A stretch of DNA of 64,000 nt, from the NCBI RefSeq assembly GCF_014268455.2, contig NZ_CP077085.1, positions 2,335,001 to 2,399,000 on the forward strand. Direction: 5' to 3'. Positions 45,190-54,721 of the stretch are shown here, in pieces. The first letter of the stretch is position 1, and each line of letters starts with the position of its first letter. The notes under the pieces were generated by a model. That model saw nothing but the letters and a program-made list of their open reading frames with translations, ran no database searches and had not been told where the DNA came from. This DNA is from Pseudomonas shahriarae. Lineage in GTDB: Bacteria > Pseudomonadota > Gammaproteobacteria > Pseudomonadales > Pseudomonadaceae. Both the position numbers and the translations under genes were made by a program.

Positions 45190-46091
45190 GTCTGTTCAAG
45201 CAGTTCAAACAGTGCATCGAGCGTGGCCTGCGGTGCTTCCTGGGGAATATTGTGGCCCACCCCGGCGAGCACCCGGCGCCGATAGAATCCGCTGAAATTA
45301 CCCACGTCGTCATCCACCTCGGGAGCCGGGCCGACACCGTCGTCGGCACCGCACAGCGAAATGGTGGGCACCGAAATCGGCGGTGGTTGCACCAGCGCCT
45401 GTTCAATCACTTCCAGCGCCGGATCACCCTCGGCATACATGAAGCGATGGCGATAGGAGTGGATTACCACCTCCACAAAGTCCGGGTTATCAAACGAGGG
45501 TGCCGTCTGCGGGTAAAGGCTCGGCCCCGCAGCCCAGGAGGGCGACCAGAGCGACCACAACAGTTCGCACAACTCGCGGCGGTTGGCGGTCAGGCCATCG
45601 ACGCCCCGTTGGGTGTGGAAGTAAAACTGGTACCACAACCGATGCTCGGTGACTGGCGCGCGGGGCTGGATGGACTTTGCGATGTCCTGGATGTTGTAAC
45701 CGTCGCCAGTGACCAGGCAGCGCACGCGCTCGGGCCAAAGCGCCGCGACAATGCACGCGGCGCGCCCACCCCAGTCATAACCGGCGAGGGCGGCCTGGTC
45801 GATGGCCAGGGCATCCATGAAGTCCAGCAGATCCTTGGCCAGCGCCGCCTGTTGGCCGGAGCGCATCACCTGGGCGTGCACAAACCGGGTCGGGCCGTAG
45901 CCGCGCAGGTAAGGCACCAGCACGCGATAACCGGCCTCGGCCAACACCGGCGCGATGGCATCGTAGCCGCGAGGGTCATAGGGGAAACCGTGCAGCAGAA
46001 TCACCACTTCACCGTCGGCCGGGCCATGGGCTTCGTAGGCGATATCGAGCATGGGAGTGCGGATATACAGCAGCGCGATCGAGGGGCTCAT
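45159..46091 (-). CDS. Alpha/beta hydrolase, epoxide hydrolase-like
   Basis: Soluble hydrolase of 310 residues, ATG 46091 with GGAG 5 nt upstream. The oxyanion HGFPYD is near 34-39. The nucleophile Asp is in AGYDWGGRAA (about 104), an Asp as in epoxide hydrolases and haloalkane dehalogenases rather than the Ser of esterases. The lid domain includes HRLWYQFYFHTQRGVDGL, and the catalytic His is in GVGHNIPQE near the C-terminus. The last 31 bp overlap the convergent GlxA-type gene. Substrate unknown. Confidence 0.85.
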   Translation of the reverse strand: MSPSIALLYIRTPMLDIAYEAHGPADGEVVILLHGFPYDPRGYDAIAPVLAEAGYRVLVPYLRGYGPTRFVHAQVMRSGQQAALAKDLLDFMDALAIDQAALAGYDWGGRAACIVAALWPERVRCLVTGDGYNIQDIAKSIQPRAPVTEHRLWYQFYFHTQRGVDGLTANRRELCELLWSLWSPSWAAGPSLYPQTAPSFDNPDFVEVVIHSYRHRFMYAEGDPALEVIEQALVQPPPISVPTISLCGADDGVGPAPEVDDDVGNFSGFYRRRVLAGVGHNIPQEAPQATLDALFELLEQTQAGAENRSR

Positions 46092-46128
46092 TGGGACTCC
46101 GTTCGGGTCACAGCAGGGAGCCTGGACT

Positions 46129-46743
46129 TTAGCGCGAAACCTTTACGTGTTCATGGGCCAGCAGCGAAAACACGTGCAGATCCTGGTAGCCACCGGCCCA
46201 AAACCCGGCCTCGCGCAGCACGCCTTCGCGGGTAAAGCCCAGCCGGCCCAGCAGTGCCTGGGACGGCAGGTTACGCGGATGGACCAGCGCTTCGACACGG
46301 TGCAGTTGCATCTGCGCAAAGCCCCAGTCGAGCACGCTGCGCAAAGCCTCGCTCATCAATCCGCTGCCCCTGGCTGACGGCGCCAGTTCGCAGGCGAGGG
46401 CGCAGCTGTTCCACTGGCGATTCCATTTGAACAGCCCGCAGGTGCCCATCAACTCGCCAGCGTATTCCAGGCCCCAGCGCGTGCCCGGATTGGCCTGGGT
46501 TCGCCAGTGGGCGAAGGTGGCGATCAGGGCGTGGGCCTGGGATATGTCGGTCATGGGGTCGATGCCAAACCAAGGCATGGCCTCGGCATCTCGATAGATC
46601 GCAAACAGCGCCGGGGCGTCGTGGGGGGTCAACTCCCGGAGCCGCAAGCGCTCGGTGTGCAGGGTGGGGAAAGTATCCACGTGGTGTGGTGCGGTTGGCA
46701 TAGGTATCGACTGAACATTTTCGGGCGCCAGGGGCGGGTTCAT
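46129..46743 (-). CDS. GNAT-family N-acetyltransferase (RimJ/RimL type)
   Basis: Acetyl-CoA-dependent acetyltransferase, 204 residues, start ATG 46743 behind AAGGA. RimJ/RimL-type opening (LHTERLRLRELTPHDAPALF), acetyl-CoA loop region (CELAPSARGSGLMSEALRSV with the Q/RxxGxG/A-like turn) and HRVEALVHPRNLPSQALLGR-LGF near the end. This family acetylates protein N-termini, amino groups of antibiotics or small molecules; the substrate is not readable. Transcribed alone, with a REP element upstream. Confidence 0.85.
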   Translation of the reverse strand: MNPPLAPENVQSIPMPTAPHHVDTFPTLHTERLRLRELTPHDAPALFAIYRDAEAMPWFGIDPMTDISQAHALIATFAHWRTQANPGTRWGLEYAGELMGTCGLFKWNRQWNSCALACELAPSARGSGLMSEALRSVLDWGFAQMQLHRVEALVHPRNLPSQALLGRLGFTREGVLREAGFWAGGYQDLHVFSLLAHEHVKVSR

Positions 46744-46806
46744 ATTCGTTCCTTGAATACAGGAGGAGGCAGACAGATAGCTCGCTCAAGGTCGCAAAGA
46801 TCAAAG

Positions 46807-46840
46807 GTGGGAGCTGTCGAGCGTTAGCGAGGCTGCGATC
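46807..46840. repeat. Single REP element
   Basis: GTGGGAGCTGTCGAGCGTTA and the following GCGAGGCTGCGATC match the arm of the 13854-13960 REPIN. No inverted partner is seen nearby, so it is a solitary copy. Confidence 0.75.
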
Positions 46841-46908
46841 ACGTCAGTACAGCCAATGTTGAGGTTGCCTGATAGCGCCTACAAGGGTTTCACTTCGCTG
46901 CTTGATTC

Positions 46909-48735
46909 TCAAGGTTGCCACACGGTTTTCTCCCCGCTCAACTTGCGATCCAGAAACGTCGCCGCGCTGATCAAGGCCAAATGGCTCAATGCCTGCGGTG
47001 TATTCCCCAGATGTCGCGCCTGGCTGTCGAATTCCTCGGCATACAGCCCCAGCGGGTTGGCATAGCGCAGCAGTTGCTCGAATTCCAGATGGGCCTTTTC
47101 TACTTGCCCCGCGCGGGCCAGGCATTCGACGTACCAGAATGAACAGGCGGTAAACGCCCCCTCTGTGCCTTGCAAACCGTCAATTTGACTGTCGTCATTG
47201 CGGTAGCGGTAGACCATGCCATCGCGCACCAGGCTTTTCTGGATGGCGTCCAGGGTCGATAACCAGCGCGGGTCGGTGGCCGCCACAAAACGCACCAGCG
47301 GCATCAACAGCATCGAACCATCCAGGGCAGTGCTGCCGATGTGCTGCACGAAATGCCCGCGTTCTGCGTTCCAGAAGTTGCTCCAGATATCTTCATAAAT
47401 CGCCTGGCGGGTCTGGTCCCAGCGGGCGAACGGTGCCGGCAGCGAGCGCTTGGAGGCCAGGCGGATCGCGCGGTCGAGTGCCACCCAGCACATCAGCCGC
47501 GAATGCAGGAAGTGATGTTGCTCGCCACGCATTTCCCAGATGCCGACGTCTTTCTGGTTCCAGGTTTCGCACACTTGGTCCACCACTTCCAGGGTGTGTT
47601 TCCAGCCCTCATGGGAGATGGCTTCGCCGTACTTGTTGACCAGGTACACCGCGTCCATCAGTTCGCCAAAAATATCCAGCTGCACCTGGTCAAAGGCCTC
47701 GTTGCCAATGCGCACCGGTTGCGCGCCGCCGTGGCCGCTGAGGTGGCTCAGCTCGGTTTCCGGCAATTGCTGGCGGCCGTCGATGCCATACAGGATGTTG
47801 ATTTTCATCGGTTGCCCGCAACAGTCGCTGACGCGCCCGCGCAACCAGCGCATGTAGTCATTGGCTTCCTGGACAAAACCCAGGCGCATAAAGGCGTAGA
47901 CGGTGAACGAGGCGTCGCGGATCCAGGTGTAGCGGTAATCCCAATTGCGTTCGCCGCCGGGGGCTTCCGGCAGGCCGAAGGTGGCCGCTGCGAGGATCGC
48001 GCCGTGTTTGCGCGAGGTCAGCAGCTTCAGGGCCAGGGCCGAGCGATTGACCATTTCCCGCCAGCGGCCGCGGTAGTTGGACTGGGCCAGCCAGCCGCGC
48101 CAGAATTTCAGGGTGTGCTGCAGGTGCAGGTCGGTAACGTCGCTGGCCACGCGTATATCGTCCCGGCCGCCGAGGACAAATTCGGCCCCCTGGTCCTGGT
48201 CCAGGGTAAAGCAGGCGACGGCGGCGTCATCTGCGATCTGCAACGGCACGCTGCTGGCCAGGCGCAACCCAGGCAGGCCCGGCGCCTCGAAGCACACATC
48301 AGCGTTATCGGCGGTGGCCCGAGTGGGTGCCCGGGCATAGTCATGGCGCACCGCGCAGCGCAGGTGCAGGGTGGCCTTGCCGCTCACCACGCGCACCCGG
48401 CGGATCAGCAGGGGCAGGTCATCAACGTCATCGCTGATGCTCAGCAGGTCGGTGATTTCCACCACGGCCTCATCACTCAGCCAGCGGGTTTGCAGGACAT
48501 TGGTATCCGGCAGGTAGATCTGTTCCCGGCGCGCCTGGGGCAGGTCCGGGGTCAACTGGAAAATCCCGGCGGCGGGGGAGTCCAGGAGCGAGCAGAAGAT
48601 CGACGGGCTGTCGAATTCCGGCCAGCAGAAAAAGTCGATGCTGCCCTGGTCGTTGATCAGCGCCGCACTGCGCATGTCACCGATAATGCCGTGGGCGTCG
48701 ATGGCGCTTTGCGCTTCGTTTTTCAGATCAACCAT
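46909..48735 (-). CDS. Glycoside hydrolase family 15 protein (glucoamylase/trehalase-like)
   Basis: 608-residue cytoplasmic protein. The N-terminal beta-sandwich (trehalase-like domain, about 1-195: HGIIGDMRSAALINDQGSID, FFCWPEFDSPSIF) is followed by the (alpha/alpha)6 catalytic domain of GH15 (about 215-600). That domain shows NWDYRYTWIRDASFTVYAF, IGNEAFDQVQLDIFGELMDA and IWEMRGEQHHFLHSRLMCWV; the two carboxylates of the GH15 site are expected in these last two segments and near the C-terminus. No signal peptide. It overlaps the upstream SDR by 8 bp, so they form a two-gene unit. Relatives act on trehalose or alpha-glucans; the substrate is not established here. Confidence 0.87.
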   Translation of the reverse strand: MVDLKNEAQSAIDAHGIIGDMRSAALINDQGSIDFFCWPEFDSPSIFCSLLDSPAAGIFQLTPDLPQARREQIYLPDTNVLQTRWLSDEAVVEITDLLSISDDVDDLPLLIRRVRVVSGKATLHLRCAVRHDYARAPTRATADNADVCFEAPGLPGLRLASSVPLQIADDAAVACFTLDQDQGAEFVLGGRDDIRVASDVTDLHLQHTLKFWRGWLAQSNYRGRWREMVNRSALALKLLTSRKHGAILAAATFGLPEAPGGERNWDYRYTWIRDASFTVYAFMRLGFVQEANDYMRWLRGRVSDCCGQPMKINILYGIDGRQQLPETELSHLSGHGGAQPVRIGNEAFDQVQLDIFGELMDAVYLVNKYGEAISHEGWKHTLEVVDQVCETWNQKDVGIWEMRGEQHHFLHSRLMCWVALDRAIRLASKRSLPAPFARWDQTRQAIYEDIWSNFWNAERGHFVQHIGSTALDGSMLLMPLVRFVAATDPRWLSTLDAIQKSLVRDGMVYRYRNDDSQIDGLQGTEGAFTACSFWYVECLARAGQVEKAHLEFEQLLRYANPLGLYAEEFDSQARHLGNTPQALSHLALISAATFLDRKLSGEKTVWQP

Positions 48736-49528
48736 TGTCTTTGAACTCCGGGTAGAGACTCATGCCGCCGTCGATAAACAAGGTGCTGCCCACCACATAG
48801 TCGGAGGCATCACTGGCCAGCCAGACCACGGCGTTGGCCACATCTTCGACGTCGCCGACGCGCCCATAGGGGATCAATTTCAGCAACTGCTGTTCGGCAT
48901 CGCCCTCGGTGGCAGCGCGGTTGATGGCGGTGCGGATCGCCCCCGGCGCGATGCCGTTGATGCGGATCCGTTGGTGGCTGACTTCCTGGGCGAGGCTGCG
49001 CATCAGCATCTCGACGCCGCCCTTGGAGGCCGCGTAATTGACGTGACCGGCCCAGGGGATCAACTGGTGCACCGAACTCATATGGATGATCTTGCCGGCG
49101 GCCCGGGATACGCCGGCTCGCACGCCCTGGCGGTTAAAAATACGCAGGGCGGCGCGGGCGCAGAGGAACTGGCCGGTGAGGTTGACGCCAATCACCGCGT
49201 TCCACTCCTCAAGGGTCATGTCGCTGATGGCGGCGTCTTTTTGCAGGCCCGAGTTGGCCACCAGGATGTCGAGGTGGCCGAAGGCGTCGAGGGTCTGCGC
49301 GAACAGGCGTTCGACATCGGCTTCCCTGGACACATCGGCGCCGATCGCCAGGGCCCGGCCACCGGCCTGGTTGATCTGCGCGGCCAGGGCCTGGGCGGGT
49401 TCTGCCTGGCTGTTGTAGTTCACCACGACTGCCGCGCCGGCCGCAGCCAGCGCCCTGGCGGCCCCCGCGCCAATGCCGGAGCTGGCGCCGGTGACTACGG
49501 CGACTTGTTGTTCCAACGAGATGCGCAT
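48728..49528 (-). CDS. SDR-family oxidoreductase, glucose 1-dehydrogenase-like
   Basis: Classical SDR of 266 residues with TGASSGIG at 13-20, ANSG in place of the more common NNAG at 91-94, catalytic Ser151/152, Tyr165 and Lys169 (YAASK), and the C-terminal GSTLFIDGGMSLYPEF typical of bacterial glucose 1-dehydrogenases. It precedes and overlaps the GH15 gene by 8 bp, suggesting the pair releases and oxidises glucose; this is inference from co-location only. Confidence 0.87.
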   Translation of the reverse strand: MRISLEQQVAVVTGASSGIGAGAARALAAAGAAVVVNYNSQAEPAQALAAQINQAGGRALAIGADVSREADVERLFAQTLDAFGHLDILVANSGLQKDAAISDMTLEEWNAVIGVNLTGQFLCARAALRIFNRQGVRAGVSRAAGKIIHMSSVHQLIPWAGHVNYAASKGGVEMLMRSLAQEVSHQRIRINGIAPGAIRTAINRAATEGDAEQQLLKLIPYGRVGDVEDVANAVVWLASDASDYVVGSTLFIDGGMSLYPEFKDNG

Positions 49529-49690
49529 TGTCCATCCAGCCTTTATTCCAGAAGTCCATTCAGCTGACTGACGGCGCGGGGCACAAGTTCAGTGGCCTGT
49601 CTGGAATGCGACGATGGCTGTCTATATCTATCGTTTTCGCCAGCGGGCTTTTAGTTAGAATCAGTGGCTTAACGACGTGAGACGCAGCCC

Positions 49691-50437
49691 ATGACAACTG
49701 TGCACCGGCCTTGGCTTGAGGCTTATGCCGACAACTACCGCAACGACGAAGTGGTCTATCCCCATTGTCATACCCAGGCGCAATTGATCCACGGCGTCAC
49801 CGGGGTGATGGTGGTCAGTACGGCCCAGGGCAGTTGGCTGGTGCCGTCCGGGCATGCGTTGTGGGTACCCGCCGGGACGCCCCACGAGATTCGCATGGCC
49901 GGCGAAGTGCATATGCGCACCCTGTTCCTGATGCCCGAGGTCGAGCCGAGCCTGGGCCGCACCTGCCAGGTGATCGAGGTCTCGGCACTGCTGCGCGAGC
50001 TGATCGTGGCGGCGACGCTGATCGCCGGTGAAGTCAACAGCCCACGCTTGCAGGCCATGGTGGAAGTGATCCGCATGGAGCTGCTGGCCGCGCCGGTGGT
50101 GGCCATGCATGTGCCGGTGCCTGGCGAAGCCCGCCTGGCCAGGTTGTGTACCCGGTTTATCCGCAACCCGGCCGATGACAGCAGCCTGGAATCCTGGGCC
50201 GACACCCTGAACATGAGTGCGCGCACCCTGAGCCGGATTTTCCAGCGGGAACTGGGCATGAGCTTTGGCGAATGGCGCAAGCGTGCGCGTCTGGCCCTGA
50301 GCCTGAAGCTGCTGGCCCAGGGCGCCTCGATCCTGGAGGTGGCGCTGGAACATGGTTATCAGAGCCCGAGTGCGTTCAGCGCGATGTTTCGCCGCTCGCT
50401 GGGTTACCCGCCGAGTCATTTTCGTCCCCAGGCCTGA
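49691..50437 (+). CDS. AraC-family regulator with cupin sensor
   Basis: Transcription factor of 248 residues. The N-terminal cupin-like region is at about 15-90 (YPHCHTQAQLIHGVTGVMVV, PSGHALWVPAGTPHEIRM). The C-terminal AraC double helix-turn-helix is at about 145-245 (SLESWADTLNMSARTLSRIF, SILEVALEHGYQSPSAFSAM). Closest architecture is the NimR/YdeO-like repressors that control adjacent drug exporters. It stands 114 bp before, and co-directional with, the three-gene efflux operon. Confidence 0.88.
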   Translation: MTTVHRPWLEAYADNYRNDEVVYPHCHTQAQLIHGVTGVMVVSTAQGSWLVPSGHALWVPAGTPHEIRMAGEVHMRTLFLMPEVEPSLGRTCQVIEVSALLRELIVAATLIAGEVNSPRLQAMVEVIRMELLAAPVVAMHVPVPGEARLARLCTRFIRNPADDSSLESWADTLNMSARTLSRIFQRELGMSFGEWRKRARLALSLKLLAQGASILEVALEHGYQSPSAFSAMFRRSLGYPPSHFRPQA

Positions 50438-50551
50438 TGTTGCTTCATGTAACCCAATTGTCCGTTTGGCGACGATACATGGCCCTGGCGCGGGCGAATC
50501 CGCCAGGGCGCATGCCTAATCTGCAAAGCTCATTCTTCAGCGAGCTTTGTG

Positions 50552-52030
50552 ATGCCCAGCCTTGTCGTTCATCCCTCCACCAGCAGTCGCCCCCCGGCAG
50601 TCCTGACCCTGCTTTTGCTGGGTGCGCTAGCCGGATGCCGTGGCCTGCCCGACGAGCCCGCAGCGCAGCTGACGGCCCGGGCGGCGCCGCACTTGTCCAG
50701 CGGGTCAGCGGCCCAACCGCTGCCCGAGCGCTGGTGGCAGCTTTACCGTGACCCGCAATTGGACCGGCTTGTAGCGCAGGCCCTGAACCATAACCAAGAC
50801 CTTGCTGCCGCCGCCGCCCATGTCGACGCGCTATTGGCGCGCCTGGAGCAGGTAGATGGCGAACGCCAACCCTCGACTCTTCTGGCCTACGGCGTCGGCT
50901 ACGGCCGCAGCCGAGACGACCAGACCCTGGCCCAGGCCCGCGATGAGCAGGCCGAGGCCCAGTGGAGCCACGCCCCTGGATTCTCCCTGAGCTACACCCT
51001 CGACCTCTGGGGCGAGGTGCGTTATCGCCTGGCCGCCGCCCGTGCCGATGCGGATGCGGCGCGGGCGCTGGAAGACGAATGGCGGGTGACCGTGGCCGCG
51101 CAGACCACCCGGGCCTATGGCCAGGCCTGTGTCTATGCGTTCAGCCGCCAGGTGCAGCGTCATTCGGTGCAGGTGTTGGAGCGCAGTGTCGACGTCACTC
51201 GCAGACTGCAGAAGGCCGGTGCGGCGACGGCGCTGGACCTGGCGCGCCTCAATGGCCTGCTGGAAGAAACCCGTGCGCCGCTGCCGATGTTGACCGCGCG
51301 CTATCAGGCGGCCCTGTATGAGCTGGCGGTGCTCAGTGGCGTGCCGCCCCTGGAGGTGGCACGGCAAACCTGTGCCCGGCGCCCACAATTGCAGGCGCCG
51401 CTGCCCGTGGGCGATGGCTGGGCGCTGGTGCAGCGGCGGGCCGATATTCGCCGTGCCGAGCGCCAGCTGCAAGCGGCCACGCTGGCCATTGGTGTCGCTC
51501 GCGCCGAGTTGTATCCACGGGTGACCTTCGGTGCCGCGCTGGAGTCCTCCGCGAGCAGCCTGGGCAAGCTGGGGACCAGTGAAGCGCTGGTGTACTCCGT
51601 GGGGCCGTTGCTGTCCTGGCGCTTTCCCCAGCGCGGCGTTGCCCAGGCCCAAGTGAGCCAGCGCCGGGCCCAGGCGCGCGAGGCCCAGGCGCGTTTCGAC
51701 GGCACGGTACTGCGTGCCTTGAAACAAGTCGAACAAGCCCTGGCGCTGTACCAGGGCGAACAACAGCGCCGCCAAGCCCTGCAGGCCGCGCTGGACAACA
51801 GCCAGCAGGCCCATGAGCTGGCCACCCGCAGCTATCGGGCCGGAGCCCTTGATGCCCTGCAACTGCTGGACAGCGAGCGCAACCTGGTCAACCTCCAGGC
51901 CCGCGTGGCCCAGGCCGACCTGCGCTTGATCAACCGCCAGATCGACCTGTTCCAGGCGCTCGGTGGTGGCTGGCAACGCAATGATCAACCTCAACCCTTA
52001 CCCCTTGCTGCCCTTGGAGCCAAGCCATGA
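50552..52030 (+). CDS. Efflux outer-membrane lipoprotein (NodT/OprM family)
   Basis: TolC-like outer-membrane channel of a tripartite pump, 492 residues from ATG 50552; GTG 50549 is one codon earlier. The lipoprotein signal ends LLLLGALAGC/R. Two OEP repeats follow (about 60-245 and 285-470) with the RRADIRRAERQLQAA and ELYPRVTFGA signatures of the NodT/OprM family. Its stop overlaps the next gene (ATGA), so it is the first gene of an outer membrane factor - membrane fusion - MFS operon. Confidence 0.9.
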   Translation: MPSLVVHPSTSSRPPAVLTLLLLGALAGCRGLPDEPAAQLTARAAPHLSSGSAAQPLPERWWQLYRDPQLDRLVAQALNHNQDLAAAAAHVDALLARLEQVDGERQPSTLLAYGVGYGRSRDDQTLAQARDEQAEAQWSHAPGFSLSYTLDLWGEVRYRLAAARADADAARALEDEWRVTVAAQTTRAYGQACVYAFSRQVQRHSVQVLERSVDVTRRLQKAGAATALDLARLNGLLEETRAPLPMLTARYQAALYELAVLSGVPPLEVARQTCARRPQLQAPLPVGDGWALVQRRADIRRAERQLQAATLAIGVARAELYPRVTFGAALESSASSLGKLGTSEALVYSVGPLLSWRFPQRGVAQAQVSQRRAQAREAQARFDGTVLRALKQVEQALALYQGEQQRRQALQAALDNSQQAHELATRSYRAGALDALQLLDSERNLVNLQARVAQADLRLINRQIDLFQALGGGWQRNDQPQPLPLAALGAKP

Positions 52031-53178
52031 ACCAGGCTGTTGAACCCGCGATCCTGCCATCCACTCCCAGCTTGATGCAGCGCCATCGCCGCGCCCTGCT
52101 GACGGGCGCATCACTGGTGACGCTGTTGGGGGCGGGGCTGTTTGCCGCGTATTGGTGGCAGTTGGGGCGATTTCTGGAAGAGACCGACGACGCCTACGTG
52201 CGCGCCGATTGGGTCGCCGTCAGCCCGCGGATTGCCGGCTACGTGGCCCAGGTGCTGGTGGAGGACAACCAGCCGGTCAAGGCCGGGGATGTGCTGGTGC
52301 GCCTGGATGAGCGTGATTTTGTCGAGCAGCTGCGCAGCACCCAGGCGCGGTTGCAGCAAGCCCGGGCGGCGGCGAATGCCCGCCAGTCCAGCCTGACCAC
52401 CCTCGACGCACGGCTCGACGAGCAGCAGCAACGTATCGCCCAGGCCCAGGCTGCCCTGCATAGCAGCGAGGCTGAGGCCCATCGTGCGCGCCTGGACTTC
52501 CAGCGCTACCGCGATCTGGTGGATCAACAGATCGCCACCCGCGAGCGCCTGGAAACCGCCAGCGCCGGGCGGGCCAAGGCATTGGCAGCGGTGACCGAAG
52601 CCCGTGCCCAAGTGGCCCGGCAGCAAGCCCAGTGCCAGGTGCTGCAGGCGCGCCGCCAGCAGGCGAAGGCGCGGATCGCCGAATCCCAGGCCCGGGTGGG
52701 CGAGGCCCAGGCCAACCTGGCCCTGGCCCAGAATGCCTTGAATGACACAGCGATCCGCGCGCCGTTCGACGGCGTAGTGGGCCAGCGCAAGGTCCGCCGC
52801 CAGCAGTATGTGATGCCGGGTCTGCCTTTGTTGGCGGTGGTGCCGGTGGCACAGGCCTATGTGATCGCCAATTACAAGGAAACCCAGTTGCAGCACATGG
52901 CGCCGGGGCAGGCGGTCGATATCGCGGTGGACAGTTTTTCCGGCCAGCACTGGCGCGGCCAGATCGAAAGCATCGCCCCCGGTTCCGGTGCGGTGTTCGC
53001 CTTGTTGCCCCCGGACAACGCCACCGGCAATTTCACCAAGATCGTGCAGCGCTTTGCGGTGAAGATCCGCCTGGTGGCCGACGAGACGAATGCACCCGTG
53101 ATCTTGCCGGGGATGTCCGTGATCGCCACGGTGGACACCCGCCCGGCCAGCCAGCAGGACGGTTCCCATGGAGGCTGA
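52027..53178 (+). CDS. HlyD/EmrA-type membrane fusion protein
   Basis: Periplasmic adaptor linking the MFS pump to the outer-membrane channel, 383 residues. One N-terminal membrane helix (about 27-46, LLTGASLVTLLGAGLFAAYW) is followed by a biotinyl-lipoyl domain split around a long coiled-coil hairpin (about 100-235). The first half is VLVEDNQPVKAGDVLVRLDE and the second is LNDTAIRAPFDGVVGQRKV. A beta-barrel completes it. DDAYVRAD at the start is typical of EmrA. Overlaps neighbours by 4 nt and 11 nt. Confidence 0.92.
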   Translation: MNQAVEPAILPSTPSLMQRHRRALLTGASLVTLLGAGLFAAYWWQLGRFLEETDDAYVRADWVAVSPRIAGYVAQVLVEDNQPVKAGDVLVRLDERDFVEQLRSTQARLQQARAAANARQSSLTTLDARLDEQQQRIAQAQAALHSSEAEAHRARLDFQRYRDLVDQQIATRERLETASAGRAKALAAVTEARAQVARQQAQCQVLQARRQQAKARIAESQARVGEAQANLALAQNALNDTAIRAPFDGVVGQRKVRRQQYVMPGLPLLAVVPVAQAYVIANYKETQLQHMAPGQAVDIAVDSFSGQHWRGQIESIAPGSGAVFALLPPDNATGNFTKIVQRFAVKIRLVADETNAPVILPGMSVIATVDTRPASQQDGSHGG

Positions 53179-54688
53179 TGGGCGCACCTCGAACGTTTCG
53201 TTTCGCGCCTGGGTCGCGGTGATCGGTGGTTTGTTCGGCTGCTTCATGGCCGGCATGAATGTGCATGTCACCAGCGCCGCCCTGCCGGAAATCGAAGGTG
53301 CGCTGGGGGCCACGTTCGAGGAGGGCTCGTGGATTTCCACGGCCTATCTGGTGGCGGAAATCATCATGATCCCGCTCACCGCGTGGCTGGTGCAGGTGTT
53401 CTCGTTGCGGCGGGTGATGCTGTGGGGCTCCGGGGTTTTCCTGGTGGCCTCGGTGGCCTGTTCGATGGCGCCGAACCTGCCGGTGATGATCATCATCCGG
53501 GTCATTCAGGGGGCGGCGGGGGCGGTGCTGATTCCGTTATCGTTCCAGTTGATCATCACCGAACTGCCTGCCAGCAAGATCCCCCTGGGCATGGCCCTGT
53601 TCAGCCTGGCCAACAGTGTGGCCCAGGCCGCAGGGCCGTCCATTGGTGGCTGGCTGACCGATGTGTATTCGTGGCGCTGGATCTTCTACCTGCAACTGTT
53701 TCCCGGTATCGCGCTGTTGGCGGCAGTGGCCTGGTCCATTGACCGCCAGCCGATGAACCTTGGGCTGTTGCGCCAGGGCGACTGGTTGGGCATCGCCTGC
53801 ATGGTCCTGGGCCTGGGCGCGTTGCAGATCGTGCTGGAGGAGGGCGGGCGCAAGGATTGGTTCGGTTCGGCGTTTATCGGCTGGATGAGCCTGGCGGCGG
53901 CGGTGGGCCTGGTGGGCTTTGTCGGCCGACAATTGTGGGGCCGCAAAAGCTTTATCAACCTGCGGCTATTGGCGCACTACAACTTTGGCGTGGCCAGTGT
54001 GGCGATGTTTATCTTCGGTGCCAGCACGTACGGCCTGGTATTCCTGGTGCCCAATTACCTGTCACAGATGCAGGGCTACAACGCCAGTGAAATTGGCGTC
54101 AGCCTGATTGCCTATGGCCTGGTGCAACTGGTGCTGGCGCCGTTCCTGCCACGACTGATGAAGTGGTTGAGCGCAAAAATTCTCGTGGCCTCCGGTTTTG
54201 CGATCATGGCCCTGGGCTGCTGGATGGGCGCGCACTTGTCGGCAGACAGCGCCAGCAACGTGATCATCCCCTCGATCGTGGTGCGCGGCATTGGCCAGCC
54301 GCTGATCATGGTGGCGCTGTCGGTGCTGGCGGTGCATGGGCTGGCCAAGGCACAGTCCGGCTCGGCCTCGGCAGTGTTCTCGATGTTGCGCAACCTGGGC
54401 GGCGCGGTGGGCACGGCCCTGCTGGCGCAACTGGTGGTGGTGCGCGAGCAGGTGCATTCGGCGCGCATCGGTGAGTCGCTGAGCATTTTCGAACCGGCTT
54501 TACAGCAACATTTGCCGAACGGCGGCTTGTTGCAGGAGCAATGGCCGGAGCAGCAGCAAGTGCTGGGGTTGCTCGACCAGAGCGTGCGGCACCAGGCATT
54601 TTTGATGGCTTACAGCGACGCGTTCTACCTGGCGTGTGTGGCATTGACCTTGTGTGCGGTGGCGGCGTTGCTGCTTCGCCGCACTTGA
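53168..54688 (+). CDS. DHA2-family MFS drug exporter (EmrB-like)
   Basis: Proton-driven exporter of 506 residues with 14 predicted membrane helices. The first is AWVAVIGGLFGCFMAGMNVH. Motif A-like LVQVFSLRRVMLWG and motif C-like GPSIGGWLTDVYSWRWIFYL are visible. As in EmrB, it is encoded after its adaptor, here with an 11-nt overlap. Together with the outer-membrane factor the operon forms a complete three-membrane-part pump. Substrates of this family include lipophilic drugs, fatty acids and siderophores; the specific one is unknown. Confidence 0.92.
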   Translation: MEADGRTSNVSFRAWVAVIGGLFGCFMAGMNVHVTSAALPEIEGALGATFEEGSWISTAYLVAEIIMIPLTAWLVQVFSLRRVMLWGSGVFLVASVACSMAPNLPVMIIIRVIQGAAGAVLIPLSFQLIITELPASKIPLGMALFSLANSVAQAAGPSIGGWLTDVYSWRWIFYLQLFPGIALLAAVAWSIDRQPMNLGLLRQGDWLGIACMVLGLGALQIVLEEGGRKDWFGSAFIGWMSLAAAVGLVGFVGRQLWGRKSFINLRLLAHYNFGVASVAMFIFGASTYGLVFLVPNYLSQMQGYNASEIGVSLIAYGLVQLVLAPFLPRLMKWLSAKILVASGFAIMALGCWMGAHLSADSASNVIIPSIVVRGIGQPLIMVALSVLAVHGLAKAQSGSASAVFSMLRNLGGAVGTALLAQLVVVREQVHSARIGESLSIFEPALQQHLPNGGLLQEQWPEQQQVLGLLDQSVRHQAFLMAYSDAFYLACVALTLCAVAALLLRRT

Positions 54689-54721
54689 TCGCTGTCGCGG
54701 GTTCGTGTTGTGGCGAGCAAC

